Shown here: in pieces, positions 44,973-53,898 of the stretch
How positions within the stretch are numbered: the first letter of the stretch is position 1
How the letters are laid out: every line of letters begins with the position of its first letter
NCBI GenBank assembly: GCA_025363755.1
Contig: JANYLQ010000004.1
Location: 62,001-126,000, forward strand
Direction: 5' to 3'
DNA length: 64,000 nucleotides
DNA from: Hyphomicrobiales bacterium
GTDB lineage: Bacteria > Pseudomonadota > Alphaproteobacteria > Rhizobiales > Aestuariivirgaceae
Position numbers and translations under genes: made by a program
The notes under the pieces: generated by a model
The model's database searches: none
Seen by the model: only the letters and a program-made list of their open reading frames with translations
What the model was told of the DNA's origin: nothing

Positions 44973-46838
44973 TTAACAACAATGTTTGGGTGTTGGAGAC
45001 GGAACATCCATGGCCGGGTTCTCATCAAAGAATCCCGACGGCATCCAATGAAAGCCAGCATAGACACAAGGCTGAACAGGCCAATCTTCAGGCCTCGACA
45101 TGTGATGATAATTGAGTGTGTACCATACCACCACATCTTTCTGCTCCAACGAACGATCAGCCTTCGTCCAACGCGGAAGCCCATCACCGCCTGCATGTTG
45201 GTTGGGGTATTGGCCTGCTGGGTAGAGTTCATCAGCGGCAAAAGCAGTTGCCCAAAAATGTTTGAACATGAAGCCTGCACGTTTAGCCACAGGAGCATCG
45301 GGGTGGAGCAGCGGCACGGCGTTTATGCCTGGCACAAGTTTGTAGGACACGGGCTCGCCGTAAGCATTGAGGCTTTCGGTATTTTTCACTTTCCAATAAC
45401 GCGCTGCATTCAAATCCATATTGCGTTGCGCTTCAAGTTCGCTGCGCAAAGGTGTTTCGGAAATTGCTATCGCGTTGCCATGCGGGTTTGTCTCACTCAT
45501 TGGCTCGGCAGCAAAATTCATTTCAGAGACAGAATTGCGCGGGCCGTCAACGGCCATATCAAAACGGTAACTGAACACATGTTGATGCACAGACGCTTCA
45601 ACACCGTGGGCTATTGCGCCACCATATTGCGATGGCTTGCCCAATGGGTGGGCGGTTCCAAAAGGAATGCCTGTGGCTTTTACTTCGGTGCCAATGGTTC
45701 CGTCCTGATAGAAATACCAGAAGAAGCCATAAACATAATTGCCGATGGTAGCGACGGAAGATACAACCAAGCGGCGGGAGCGTTTGACGGTTACATCATA
45801 ATCGTAGGTATTGGTGAATTTCCATAGTGTGCCGAAATCTTCTTCATGCATACAAATGGCATTTTTAATATGTTGTGGTTTGCCGTGCCAATCATGCCGC
45901 CACGCATCGAAATAGAAAATATCACCCACACAATCACACCCAAGGGCGAGTGAATCGAGCAATTGTCCAATGCCATATTCGCCCGTGTCGAAAGCATTGC
46001 GCCGGTAATTGCCACCGCGCGGGTCGCCATAAGGCACGACCATTTCCGCCATCGAAGCGCGGTACATGATGGGGCGCAGCTTGCCTTTGTCGCGGTAACC
46101 GATCTCATGCAAAATCAAACCATCGCGCACATGAAACCCAACGCGAAATTCCCAATTCTGCCATTTCACCAACTTGCCTTCGACAGTAAAGCTGGCCCCT
46201 TCAGGCTGGGTGATCTCGAGCGGCTTTAAATCTTTGCGGGTGTTTTTGCCTTTAATCGGGGTTCCTTCAGGGGGCAGAGGCACCACGCCAAAATCATCAA
46301 CGCGGATCACTTTCATCCGGCGCAGATCAACAACCGGGTGGAGATTTGCTAAATTGCGCTCGTAAGGATTATCGCCGGATTCATTTTGTACCCAGCAATG
46401 ACAATAAGCGATACGTTCGCCTTCTTCTTGTTTGTATCCGAAATTTCCAGCAGCCCAACTTTCAACCAACACTTTACTCATATCGGTCACGCCTCGTAGC
46501 GCGCAGGCTGCAATGAATCTTGGATCGGCCTTGGCCACATCGCCACCCATAATAAATTCATCAATGCCGATGCGCGCTTGCATGCCGACGGCGTGTCGCC
46601 AGTTTTTGAGTTTGTTGGTAGCAAGCTCAACCACACCGTCCCAAGTCTGGCCAGATGCGGGGTCGTAGCAGCAGACAAAAGCTTCGCGGCGCGAGGTGTT
46701 GGTTTTGAGTTCTTCTTTTAAAGGTTCTTGCAATGCGATGGTTTCAAACCAGGCCGTGTTGGAAAGCCCGCCTTGTTCGTGCAGGCAGTTTGCGGCTTGC
46801 GCGATTTCGATGTCGTTCAGGGGATCGAGAGCGTGCAC
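44973..46838 (-). CDS. Copper-containing primary amine oxidase
   Basis: 621 aa (GTG start). Copper amine oxidases turn primary amines into aldehydes with H2O2 and NH3, using copper and a topaquinone made from a tyrosine. Seen: catalytic Asp in AFDTGEYGIGQ, the TPQ site TIGNYVYGFFW (Tyr about 368), copper ligands in VHQHVFSYRFDMAVDG, and the downstream GFHWMPSGFFDENPAMDVP. The family pattern at the TPQ is usually NY[DE][YN]; here Val replaces the acid. The frame opens at 46913 inside the acyl-CoA dehydrogenase gene, but GGGAGG before GTG 46838 sets the start. No signal peptide, so cytoplasmic. Confidence 0.9.
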   Translation of the reverse strand: MHALDPLNDIEIAQAANCLHEQGGLSNTAWFETIALQEPLKEELKTNTSRREAFVCCYDPASGQTWDGVVELATNKLKNWRHAVGMQARIGIDEFIMGGDVAKADPRFIAACALRGVTDMSKVLVESWAAGNFGYKQEEGERIAYCHCWVQNESGDNPYERNLANLHPVVDLRRMKVIRVDDFGVVPLPPEGTPIKGKNTRKDLKPLEITQPEGASFTVEGKLVKWQNWEFRVGFHVRDGLILHEIGYRDKGKLRPIMYRASMAEMVVPYGDPRGGNYRRNAFDTGEYGIGQLLDSLALGCDCVGDIFYFDAWRHDWHGKPQHIKNAICMHEEDFGTLWKFTNTYDYDVTVKRSRRLVVSSVATIGNYVYGFFWYFYQDGTIGTEVKATGIPFGTAHPLGKPSQYGGAIAHGVEASVHQHVFSYRFDMAVDGPRNSVSEMNFAAEPMSETNPHGNAIAISETPLRSELEAQRNMDLNAARYWKVKNTESLNAYGEPVSYKLVPGINAVPLLHPDAPVAKRAGFMFKHFWATAFAADELYPAGQYPNQHAGGDGLPRWTKADRSLEQKDVVVWYTLNYHHMSRPEDWPVQPCVYAGFHWMPSGFFDENPAMDVPSPTPKHCC

Positions 46839-46843
46839 GAGGG

Positions 46844-48007
46844 TTATCCTCCCAACGGGCGTAAAAGCGCGCGGCTGATAATGTGTCGCTGAATTTCTGA
46901 TGTGCCTTCCCAAATGCGCTCAACTCTTGCATCACGCCAAATACGTTCCAGCGGCAGGTCACTCATCAACCCCATACCGCCGTGAATCTGAATGGCTTCA
47001 TCGGCGATCATGGCGAGGACTTCGGTTGATTTAAGTTTGGCCATGGACATATCCATTTCGGTGACTGTGCCTTGGTCAAATTTCCAAGCTGCTTCACGCG
47101 TTAGCAGTTCTGCGGCCTTCAACTCCATCGCCATATCGGCCAGTTTGAAACTCACGCCTTGGAACTTACCAATTTGTTGGCCAAATTGTTCGCGGTCTAC
47201 GGCGTATTGAAGGGCCAGTTCGAGCGCGCGTTCTGAACGGCCCAAACATGTTGAGGCCACTTGCAAGCGAGTGGCACCAAGCCATGTGTTGGCCACTTCA
47301 AAGCCCTTGTGCAGTTCGCCAAGAATTTGTGATTTGTGAATGCGGCACTCATTGAATTCGAGAATTGAATTGGGATAGCCGCGATGCGAAACGTTTTTAT
47401 AACCATCACGTACAGTAAAGCCTTTGCCGCCTTTGTCGACCAAGAATGCCGTTATTAATTTCTTTTTACCTCTCGGTGTTTCCTCTTCGCCGGTTGATGC
47501 AAAGAGCACCGTGAAATGTGCTTCTTCGCCGTGGCTGATGAAATGTTTTACGCCATTGATGACGAAATCATCGCCATCGGCCCGCGCAAACGTTTTCATG
47601 CCGCGCAAGTCTGAGCCAACGCCGGGTTCGGTCATGGCCAGGCAATCGACTTTTTCGCCACGCACAGCGGGCAGGGTGTAACGCTCGCGTTGCTCGGTGT
47701 TGCACGCCATTAAAATGTTTGAGGGGCGGCCCACACATGTCCAATGCAGAGCATAATTGGCGCGGCCCAATTCTTTTTCATAAAGACACCACGTTAAAGT
47801 ATCGAGGCCAGCACCACCCACTTCTTCGGGCATGTTGGCAGCAAATAATCCGGCAGCGATTGCTTTGCCTTTCAATTCATCGCGCAGTTCTGGGCGCAGT
47901 ATGCCAGTTTCCTCAACTTCCTTCTCATGTGGATAAAGTTCATTCGCAACGAAATCCTTCGTCGTCTTGATGATCATTTGTTGTTCTTCGGAGAGGGAAA
48001 AATCCAT
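46844..48007 (-). CDS. Acyl-CoA dehydrogenase
   Basis: 387 aa flavoenzyme. FAD/substrate motifs CLAMTEPGVGSDLRGMKT and ISHGEEAHFTV, QYAVDREQFGQQIGKFQGVSF, and the C-terminal IWEGTSEIQRHIISRALL. A catalytic Glu is expected in WEGTSEIQ's neighbourhood or, as in most short-chain enzymes, near residue 368. The closest kind by length and layout is the short-chain/CaiA-like class, which would oxidise a betainyl-CoA to crotonobetainyl-CoA in this operon (inference). Stop lies 5 bases before the amine oxidase start and 7 bases after the SDR stop region. Confidence 0.9.
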   Translation of the reverse strand: MDFSLSEEQQMIIKTTKDFVANELYPHEKEVEETGILRPELRDELKGKAIAAGLFAANMPEEVGGAGLDTLTWCLYEKELGRANYALHWTCVGRPSNILMACNTEQRERYTLPAVRGEKVDCLAMTEPGVGSDLRGMKTFARADGDDFVINGVKHFISHGEEAHFTVLFASTGEEETPRGKKKLITAFLVDKGGKGFTVRDGYKNVSHRGYPNSILEFNECRIHKSQILGELHKGFEVANTWLGATRLQVASTCLGRSERALELALQYAVDREQFGQQIGKFQGVSFKLADMAMELKAAELLTREAAWKFDQGTVTEMDMSMAKLKSTEVLAMIADEAIQIHGGMGLMSDLPLERIWRDARVERIWEGTSEIQRHIISRALLRPLGG

Positions 48008-48014
48008 GATTGCT

Positions 48015-48782
48015 TTACTTTATGTGAAATGTTTCAGTGTGACCATCCACGCCGATGGCTTGGCCGGAAATCATGCGGGCGGCGGGGGAGGCGAGGAAGA
48101 CGGCCATTGTGGCAATTTCTTCCGGCTCAACAAAGCGGGCGATGGATGAACCTTCGATGGTTTCCTTCTCGACAACGGCAAATGGCACGCCGCGCAAATC
48201 TGCCTCGCCTTGGATCACGCGGTTGATACGGTCACCGCGCACCGTGCCGGGGCAAATAGCGTTTGCGGTTACGTTGAAGGGACCAAGTTCAATGGCCAAA
48301 GATTTTGTGAGGCCGATCACCGCCCATTTGGATGCAGCATAGGGGGTACGATTGCCGAAACCGAACAAGCCTGCGGTTGATGACAGGTTTATAATGGTGC
48401 CGGATTGTTGCGCTTTGAATATGGGTGCCGTACGCCTTGCACACAGAAAATATGAATCGATGCCAACAGCCAAACATTCGCGCCATTCAGCAAAGTCGAT
48501 ATCGTCGATGGGTGCTGTGGGGCCCTTAATGCCAGCATTATTCACCATTACGTCAAGTCCGCCTAAATCTTCGAGCGCTTCATCGAACCATTCTTCGACT
48601 TGCGCCTCGGAAGTGACATCAACATGGGTTGCGCCGATTTCAGGAAACTCATCGCGAAAGGCTTCAAGAGCTGCTTCATTGACATCGCAGACGTGCACAT
48701 GCGCACCTTCATCATGAAAGGCTTTGGCAATGCAGCGGCCAATGCCAGTGGCGGCGGCGGTGATCATGACGCGTTGTTGCAT
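48015..48782 (-). CDS. Short-chain dehydrogenase/reductase of the carnitine-type operon
   Basis: 255 aa SDR: cofactor loop TAAATGIGRCIA, CDVNEAAL (Asp after strand 2, NAD preference), NNAGIKGPTAPI, catalytic Ser in NLSSTAGLFGF and YAASKWAVIG with Tyr and Lys. Complete catalytic set. It sits between the small membrane gene and the acyl-CoA dehydrogenase gene; a 3-hydroxyacyl or hydroxyl-betaine substrate would suit the operon but is not shown by the sequence. Confidence 0.9.
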   Translation of the reverse strand: MQQRVMITAAATGIGRCIAKAFHDEGAHVHVCDVNEAALEAFRDEFPEIGATHVDVTSEAQVEEWFDEALEDLGGLDVMVNNAGIKGPTAPIDDIDFAEWRECLAVGIDSYFLCARRTAPIFKAQQSGTIINLSSTAGLFGFGNRTPYAASKWAVIGLTKSLAIELGPFNVTANAICPGTVRGDRINRVIQGEADLRGVPFAVVEKETIEGSSIARFVEPEEIATMAVFLASPAARMISGQAIGVDGHTETFHIK

Positions 48783-48788
48783 TTTTGG

Positions 48789-49010
48789 TTATCTTTTCCA
48801 AAGGAGTGATAAGACTAGAGACGTTAGGGCGATGGGCACACCGAAAATAAAAAACAGAAGTTCTGGGTATGCCTCATTTGGTCGGCCCATCAATACCCAA
48901 GCCGTGTTAGTAAAGGAGAAGAACAACACGACGCATAGCAGCGCTAAGCTCAGAATAATCAGAACCGGCCGAGTTCCAATTTTGACGCCCTTGGCCATCG
49001 TGTCGTTCAC
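48789..49010 (-). CDS. Small two-helix membrane protein in the carnitine-type operon
   Basis: 73 aa. Two hydrophobic helices, VLIILSLALLCVVLFFSFTN and ELLFFIFGVPIALTSLVLSL, joined by a polar loop with AWVLMGRPNEAYP. The GTG at 49010 overlaps the stop of the dehydrogenase gene as GTGA; ATG four codons later is the alternative. No family recognised. It could be a scaffold or a small transport accessory for this operon, which has no transporter. Confidence 0.75.
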   Translation of the reverse strand: MNDTMAKGVKIGTRPVLIILSLALLCVVLFFSFTNTAWVLMGRPNEAYPELLFFIFGVPIALTSLVLSLLWKR

Positions 49011-49987
49011 TTTTTCTTTCCGCGCTTCTTCTTCATCTCTTTGTCTAAAACCAAGCCCGACCCAATCTTGTGCTTCTTAAAAAGCTTCATCATATCCACC
49101 AAGATCGCATTACGCTTGGCTTCGATTTGCGCAACCGAGCGTCCGGCGGCTTGGGCGTCGGTGCCTTCGATGAGACGGGTTTCCAAGGCGTCATTCCACT
49201 TCGGGAAACCGAGATCAGTCCAAGGCAGGGCCAATGTTGGATCAAACTGTTTTATAAAATCGCGCATGCCGCCAGGGCCGCCACCAACGTGATAGGTCAG
49301 AAACGAGCCCATAAACGCCCAGCGCATTCCGGCGGAGTAAACAATCGAATCGTCGATGTCGCCCGTTGTGCCAATGTCTTTATCGAGGATGTGCAATGCT
49401 TCGCGCCACAGGGCTTCTTGCAAGCGGTCACAAATATAACCTTCGATTTCTTTTTTCAATCGCAGCACTTGCATGCCGATTGATTCAAAATAAACGCCTG
49501 CGCGATCCATGGTGTCTTTGGAGGTCTGCTTGCCGGGAACAGTTTCGACTAGAGGCAGCAAGTAAACCGGATTGAACGGATGGCCGATGATTACGCGTTC
49601 GGGGTGTTTGCACTCGGATTGCAAATCGGTCGGCAAGAATCCTGAGGACGAAGATGAGATGATCACATCCGGATTTGCGATTGCATCAATATCTTTGAAC
49701 AGTTTGATTTTGAGGTCTTTGCGTTCGGGTGCTGCTTCATGGATGAATTGGGATTTGGACGCCATTACAGCAAGGTCAGTTGTGAAGCTGAGTTTGCCCT
49801 TTTTCTTGGGTTTGCCGAGCAGGCTTTCCATTGAAGGCCAAGCCACTTTAATCGCGGCTTTGAGTTTTGCTTCGGTGGTGGGCGATACGTCATAGGCGAT
49901 AACATCAAAGCCACGGATGAGAAGCCTTGCCGCCCAACCCGCTCCGATGAGGCCTGTGCCAGCGATGCCGACGGTTTTGATTTTCAT
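49007..49987 (-). CDS. L-carnitine 3-dehydrogenase
   Basis: 326 aa of the 3-hydroxyacyl-CoA dehydrogenase superfamily: N-terminal Rossmann [53 protein letters not shown] with the catalytic His-Glu region, and the C-terminal [20 protein letters not shown] typical of carnitine dehydrogenases. The enzyme oxidises L-carnitine to 3-dehydrocarnitine with NAD. It overlaps the BKACE gene as ATGA. A lysine-rich tail ([11 protein letters not shown]) ends the protein. The pairing with BKACE supports the assignment. Confidence 0.88.
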   Translation of the reverse strand: MKIKTVGIAGTGLIGAGWAARLLIRGFDVIAYDVSPTTEAKLKAAIKVAWPSMESLLGKPKKKGKLSFTTDLAVMASKSQFIHEAAPERKDLKIKLFKDIDAIANPDVIISSSSSGFLPTDLQSECKHPERVIIGHPFNPVYLLPLVETVPGKQTSKDTMDRAGVYFESIGMQVLRLKKEIEGYICDRLQEALWREALHILDKDIGTTGDIDDSIVYSAGMRWAFMGSFLTYHVGGGPGGMRDFIKQFDPTLALPWTDLGFPKWNDALETRLIEGTDAQAAGRSVAQIEAKRNAILVDMMKLFKKHKIGSGLVLDKEMKKKRGKKK

Positions 49988-50868
49988 TTCTTCAAGCCCA
50001 AAATCACGCGGCCTTCATCAGGTGTCGCAACCTTTGTTCCCAAAATCTCGATGATCTTCACCGCGCGTTCAACCAGCGTGCCGTTTGATGCAAACACGCC
50101 CTTATCGAGATAGAGATTATCTTCTAGCCCCACCCGCACATGGCCGCCCAGCAGCACGGCTTGCGCCACGGCTGGAAATTCATTGCGGCCAATACCAAAG
50201 GCTGCCCAGACAGCACCCTCTGGCATTTGTGATTTTTGATAGGCCATAGTTTCGGTGTTGAAGGGCGCACCCCATGGGATTCCGAGGCAGAGCTGATAAA
50301 GTGGTGGCCCATCGATCAGGCCTTCTTTCACCATCTGATTGGCGAACCACAAGTTTCCAGAGTCAAAGATCTCCATTTCAGGCTTCACGCCGTAAGATTT
50401 GATCAGTTTGGCTTGCTCACGCAATTGCGTTGGGGTTTGGATCATGATGGATTGGCCATCGCCAAAATTCAGTGTGCCGCAATCCAGCGTGCAGATTTCC
50501 GGGCGCAGTTCTTTGATGTGAAGCAACCGTGTGGCTGGGCCAACCAAATCTGTGCCTTCGCCCCATTTCATAGGCTCTTCGCCGTCGCCCACCATAAGAT
50601 CGCCGCCCATGCCAGCGGTGAGGTTAATGATCACATCGGTGTTCTTGGCGCGGATGCGTTCCATCACTTCGGCATAAAGGTTTACATCGCGGGTGCCTTT
50701 GCCGGTTTTTAAATTGCGCACGTGGCAATGGACAATCGTGGCACCAGCGGAAGCTGCTTCGAGTGCTGAATTGGCTATTTGTTCCGGTGAGACGGGAATG
50801 GCTGGGTGTTTGCCCACAGTATCGCCTGATCCGGTGACGGCGCAGGTGATGATGACTTTTGATTGCAT
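49984..50868 (-). CDS. BKACE-family beta-keto acid cleavage enzyme (DUF849)
   Basis: 294 aa zinc enzyme. Motifs: [20 protein letters not shown], zinc histidines in [18 protein letters not shown], and a metal glutamate in EMEIFDSG; the IPWG and [21 protein letters not shown] segments also match. BKACEs condense a beta-keto acid with acetyl-CoA; the type next to carnitine dehydrogenase makes betainyl-CoA and acetoacetate from 3-dehydrocarnitine. AGGAG 7 bases before ATG 50868 fixes the start; the longer frame to 50937 is rejected. First gene of the eight-gene operon. Confidence 0.9.
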   Translation of the reverse strand: MQSKVIITCAVTGSGDTVGKHPAIPVSPEQIANSALEAASAGATIVHCHVRNLKTGKGTRDVNLYAEVMERIRAKNTDVIINLTAGMGGDLMVGDGEEPMKWGEGTDLVGPATRLLHIKELRPEICTLDCGTLNFGDGQSIMIQTPTQLREQAKLIKSYGVKPEMEIFDSGNLWFANQMVKEGLIDGPPLYQLCLGIPWGAPFNTETMAYQKSQMPEGAVWAAFGIGRNEFPAVAQAVLLGGHVRVGLEDNLYLDKGVFASNGTLVERAVKIIEILGTKVATPDEGRVILGLKK

Positions 50869-51027
50869 GGCGTTTCTCCTAGTTGGGAGATTAGTTGAAC
50901 TGAGCCAAAATGGCAGAGGGAAAACGCCTGAGACCACCGAATTTCCGACACTGGTTTGACGTTGGCACTTTTCTTGCGTTTCTGTTAGATATGATTCACT
51001 GGGCGGGGGCCTTTGATGGAGCGTCTC

Positions 51028-51648
51028 ATGAAATTTGGAATTTTAGTCACGGCTGGCCTTTTGGGGCTCACGATGATGTTTGGAGGCGCGCAAGCCGCTG
51101 AACAGACTTTTGCTAAACCTAAAGCTGGCCCTTTTATGATTGATTGGTGCCTGCAATGGGGCGCTTTGTGTGGCAAGCCTGCGGCGGATAAATTTTGCCA
51201 GACCAAGGGCTATGTGCAGTCAAATGATTTTGTTGAGGCGGTTGATATTGGTGCCTCCACCCCAACCATCGTTCAAGGCACGGGGCAAGTTTGCAATGAC
51301 CCGACCTGTGATGGCTTTACTTATCTGACTTGCGTAAAACCCGATGCGCCGCCACCCGTGCCGCCACCAGGTGGTGGAGGTGGTTCCGGCGGAATAGAAA
51401 AGACTTACAATAAGCCAAAGCTCGGTGGTTACCGTGTCAACTATTGTGAAACCAAAGGCATTGGCTGCGGCCAAGATGCGGCTGACGCGTTTTGTGATGC
51501 CAAGGGTTATGATGACGCTTCAGACTTCGAGCAATCATCGCCTGTGCCACCCGGTGTGAAGCCTTCACGTTTCATCGGCAATGGCAAGATTTGCAAAGGA
51601 CCAGGTTGTTATGCGTTTAATTCTATCACCTGCGAAAACCAACCATAG
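51028..51648 (+). CDS. Secreted protein with a duplicated six-cysteine unit
   Basis: 206 aa. Signal peptide about 1-23 ([13 protein letters not shown]). Two homologous units are joined by [15 protein letters not shown]. Unit 1 (about 30-100): [20 protein letters not shown], then CNDPTC and ending FTYLTC. Unit 2 (about 128-203): [28 protein letters not shown], ending FNSITC. Each keeps six cysteines and a CG-x2-AAD-x-FC-x2-KGY signature, so three disulphides per unit are likely. No family name is offered. GGAG precedes ATG 51028. Divergent from the BKACE operon. Confidence 0.82.
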   Translation: MKFGILVTAGLLGLTMMFGGAQAAEQTFAKPKAGPFMIDWCLQWGALCGKPAADKFCQTKGYVQSNDFVEAVDIGASTPTIVQGTGQVCNDPTCDGFTYLTCVKPDAPPPVPPPGGGGGSGGIEKTYNKPKLGGYRVNYCETKGIGCGQDAADAFCDAKGYDDASDFEQSSPVPPGVKPSRFIGNGKICKGPGCYAFNSITCENQP

Positions 51649-51667
51649 CTGAAATCGGGGCGGGTGT

Positions 51668-52225
51668 TTAAGCACCCGCCTGCCAGTTCTTGATGACTTC
51701 AAGCGGATAAAGTAGCATGATGATATTCAGCGTTAGATTGTCTCTGATCACATAGAGCGCCAGTAACTCCATTGCGACAGCGGCTGCAAAGGTGATTTTC
51801 CAAGGCAGTTTGGATGCGATGAAAAAACCTATGATCATAAAGCCTATGTCGCTGGTTGAATTGATGATGCTATCGCCAAAATAATCCAATGAGATTGTGC
51901 CCTCACGGTAGCGATTGATGATGAAAGACGAGTTTTCGAGAAGCTCCCAACCGCCTTCAATCAATGTCGCCAACCCAAGCCGCCACGCCATCGAAGCGCG
52001 CCGCATGACGAGATAAGTCAGCCCATAAAACAGAAAGCCGTGGATAATGTGTGAGAGCGAATACCAATCGGCAATATGTTGAGAATTGTCAGCGCTGTTG
52101 ACTACGCCTTCCCAGAGTTTGACGTAACCGCATTTGCATATGAGCAAACGGCCTTGTGCGTATTCAATTATGCCAACGGCGACAACGACAACGGCGATGG
52201 GAAGATAGGGGATGATTTTTTTCAT
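51668..52225 (-). CDS. DUF2585 family membrane protein
   Basis: 185 aa with about four to five helices: [68 protein letters not shown]. The run [16 protein letters not shown] and the [15 protein letters not shown] loop are conserved in DUF2585 (UPF0314) proteins, a Rhizobiales-centred family of unknown function. Converges with the Cys-rich gene 20 bases away. Confidence 0.88.
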   Translation of the reverse strand: MKKIIPYLPIAVVVVAVGIIEYAQGRLLICKCGYVKLWEGVVNSADNSQHIADWYSLSHIIHGFLFYGLTYLVMRRASMAWRLGLATLIEGGWELLENSSFIINRYREGTISLDYFGDSIINSTSDIGFMIIGFFIASKLPWKITFAAAVAMELLALYVIRDNLTLNIIMLLYPLEVIKNWQAGA

Positions 52226-52315
52226 GCCCGAGTTTTTAAATGGGGATCGTTAATTTTTAGACTAATTCAACGAGCATTGAACTCTGATTATCTTCGATGT
52301 AACTATCACCTAGAT

Positions 52316-52390
52316 CGTCATGCCCGCGAAAGCGGGCATCTGCGTTTCAACGGCAAAAAAACATAGATTCCCGCTTTCGCGGGAATGATG
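52316..52390. repeat. Paired-hairpin intergenic repeat, copy 4
   Basis: Starts CGTCATGCCCGCGAAAGCGG and ends CCGCTTTCGCGGGAATGATG, nearly the same as the copy at 13679. Lies between the starts and ends of the DUF2585 and DUF4864 genes. Confidence 0.88.
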
Positions 52391-52429
52391 TGGTGTTGGG
52401 TAATAGATTTACTCTAACTTAATCCCATC

Positions 52430-52846
52430 TTACGCATCAACGCTTGGAATCTCGACCATTTGCACGCCCGCGATTTTCCAACTGCCATCGGGTTGTTGTT
52501 GCATCGCATAAACCGCCTCATAGCGTTTGCCGTTGGTGGCGGTAATGATCACGTGTTGGGCTGGCCGTCCCAAGCTATCTGTAGCAAGATCGCCGAATAC
52601 ATATTTGGTGTTTTTGTAAATTGGCTCATAGCCGCGCTTGACCATGCCCATGAAAATTTCGGCGTTGGGAAAGATGCCTTTGACGATGGGCGCGGCAAAG
52701 GAATAAGCTGTTTGGCCATCGTCCTTCTTGAAGGCCTCGAGCTGGCCGGAAATCACCGCTTGAAAGGCTGATTGGTCGGCGGTTTCAGCGTGGGCTGGGG
52801 CGAGCAGAAGAACGAACAACAGGGCAGAGACAAGAAATCTAATCAT
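52430..52846 (-). CDS. DUF4864 family secreted protein
   Basis: 138 aa with signal peptide (about 1-20, FLVSALLFVLLLAPAHA) and one NTF2-like/DUF4864 domain: SAFQAVISGQLEAFKKDDGQ, AYSFAAPIVKGIFPNAEIFM, GLxx strands AQHVIITATNGKRYEAVYAM and QQPDGSWKIAGVQM. Function unknown. The frame runs to 52930 but that would overlap the xdhC start; ATG 52846 gives the signal peptide. Confidence 0.85.
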   Translation of the reverse strand: MIRFLVSALLFVLLLAPAHAETADQSAFQAVISGQLEAFKKDDGQTAYSFAAPIVKGIFPNAEIFMGMVKRGYEPIYKNTKYVFGDLATDSLGRPAQHVIITATNGKRYEAVYAMQQQPDGSWKIAGVQMVEIPSVDA

Positions 52847-52921
52847 GATTGACCTCGCTTTGGAATATGATGTCTTGCATTTGGTACGCTGGCAAATCAC
52901 AATTGGTTTAGGAGCATCATT

Positions 52922-53236
52922 ATGGATCATTCAGTTTTAGAAACGGCAGCGGATTGGTTGGGGGAAAAGCGGCAGGTGGCTTTGGCGACGGTGATAGAAA
53001 CCTGGGGATCAGCCCCGCAGCCCATTGGCAGCCAATTGGTGATTGATGGGGATGGCAATTTCATGGGCTCGGTTTCGGGTGGCTGTGTTGAGGGTGCCGT
53101 GATTACCGATGCGCTGGATGTGATGAAAACCGGCGAGCCTCGGATTTTGGATTTTGGTGTGGCAGACGAGACGGCTTGGAAAGTGGGGCTGGCTTGCGGC
53201 GGTAAAATTCGGGTTTATGTGGAGCCACTTTTGTGA
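52922..53236 (+). CDS. XdhC/CoxI-family protein, N-terminal half
   Basis: 104 aa. XdhC N-terminal motif: VALATVIETWGSAPQPIGSQ, SVSGGCVEGAVITDA, GLACGGKIRVYVEPL. XdhC inserts sulphurated molybdenum cofactor into xanthine dehydrogenase-type enzymes. Here the gene is split: this protein carries only the first domain, the next gene the Rossmann domain. AGGAG precedes the ATG, and the stop overlaps the next start as GTGA. No molybdenum hydroxylase is in the window. Confidence 0.9.
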   Translation: MDHSVLETAADWLGEKRQVALATVIETWGSAPQPIGSQLVIDGDGNFMGSVSGGCVEGAVITDALDVMKTGEPRILDFGVADETAWKVGLACGGKIRVYVEPLL

Positions 53237-53898
53237 AGGCTGAAATACTAAATGCGATTTTAAATGCGCGTAAAAATCGCCTTTCAGTTGCGGTATTCAC
53301 TGAGCTGAGTTCGGGGTTGCAGCATATTGTAGCGCGGGCGGACGCTGATGAAGCTTTGGATAAGCGGTTCAGGTTTGATCAATCGGGCATTGAGAAATCC
53401 GAAGCAGGCGAAAGCTTTGTGGCCATCCACAATCCGCCTCTGCGGCTGGTCATCATTGGCGCGGTTCATATTGCACAAAGCATTATCCCTATGGCGCAGG
53501 CCGCCAATTATGATGTGACAGTAATTGACCCGCGTGGGGCTTTTGCCACGGGTGCGCGATTTCCGGGTGTAACGTTGATCGAAGATTGGCCACAAGATGT
53601 TTTGCCGAAGCTTGGGCTTGATGCGCGAACTGGATTTGTGGCGCTGACCCATGATCCGAAGATTGATGACCCCGCGCTTGATTTGGCTTTGCGATCGGAA
53701 GTGTTTTACATCGGCGCTTTGGGGTCAAAGAAAACCCAAGCTTCGCGCATGGAGCGATTGAAGGCTTCGGGATTTGATGAAGCTGCTTTGGCCCGCATTC
53801 ATGGCCCGATTGGGTTGAAGATTGGGGCCGTGGGTGCACCCGAAATTGCAATATCAATCATGGCGGAAATGACCCAATCACTGCGGCTGGGCGGATAA
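53233..53898 (+). CDS. XdhC/CoxI-family protein, C-terminal Rossmann half
   Basis: 221 aa. XdhC C-terminal domain: LVIIGAVHIAQSIIPMAQAA (a GAxHIA NAD-type loop), VIDPRGAFATGARFPGVTLI, VALTHDPKIDDPALDLAL, YIGALGSKKTQASRMERL and GPIGLKIGAVGAPEIAISIM. GTG start 53233 overlaps the previous gene. It ends in a TAATG overlap with the MoeA-MocA-like gene, giving a three-gene coupled operon for molybdoenzyme maturation. Confidence 0.9.
   Translation: MKAEILNAILNARKNRLSVAVFTELSSGLQHIVARADADEALDKRFRFDQSGIEKSEAGESFVAIHNPPLRLVIIGAVHIAQSIIPMAQAANYDVTVIDPRGAFATGARFPGVTLIEDWPQDVLPKLGLDARTGFVALTHDPKIDDPALDLALRSEVFYIGALGSKKTQASRMERLKASGFDEAALARIHGPIGLKIGAVGAPEIAISIMAEMTQSLRLGG

Noticed and set aside
44973-46913. 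Longest frame of the amine oxidase starting inside the acyl-CoA dehydrogenase gene
   Set aside because: GGGAGG before GTG 46838 and the end of the upstream gene fit an internal start.
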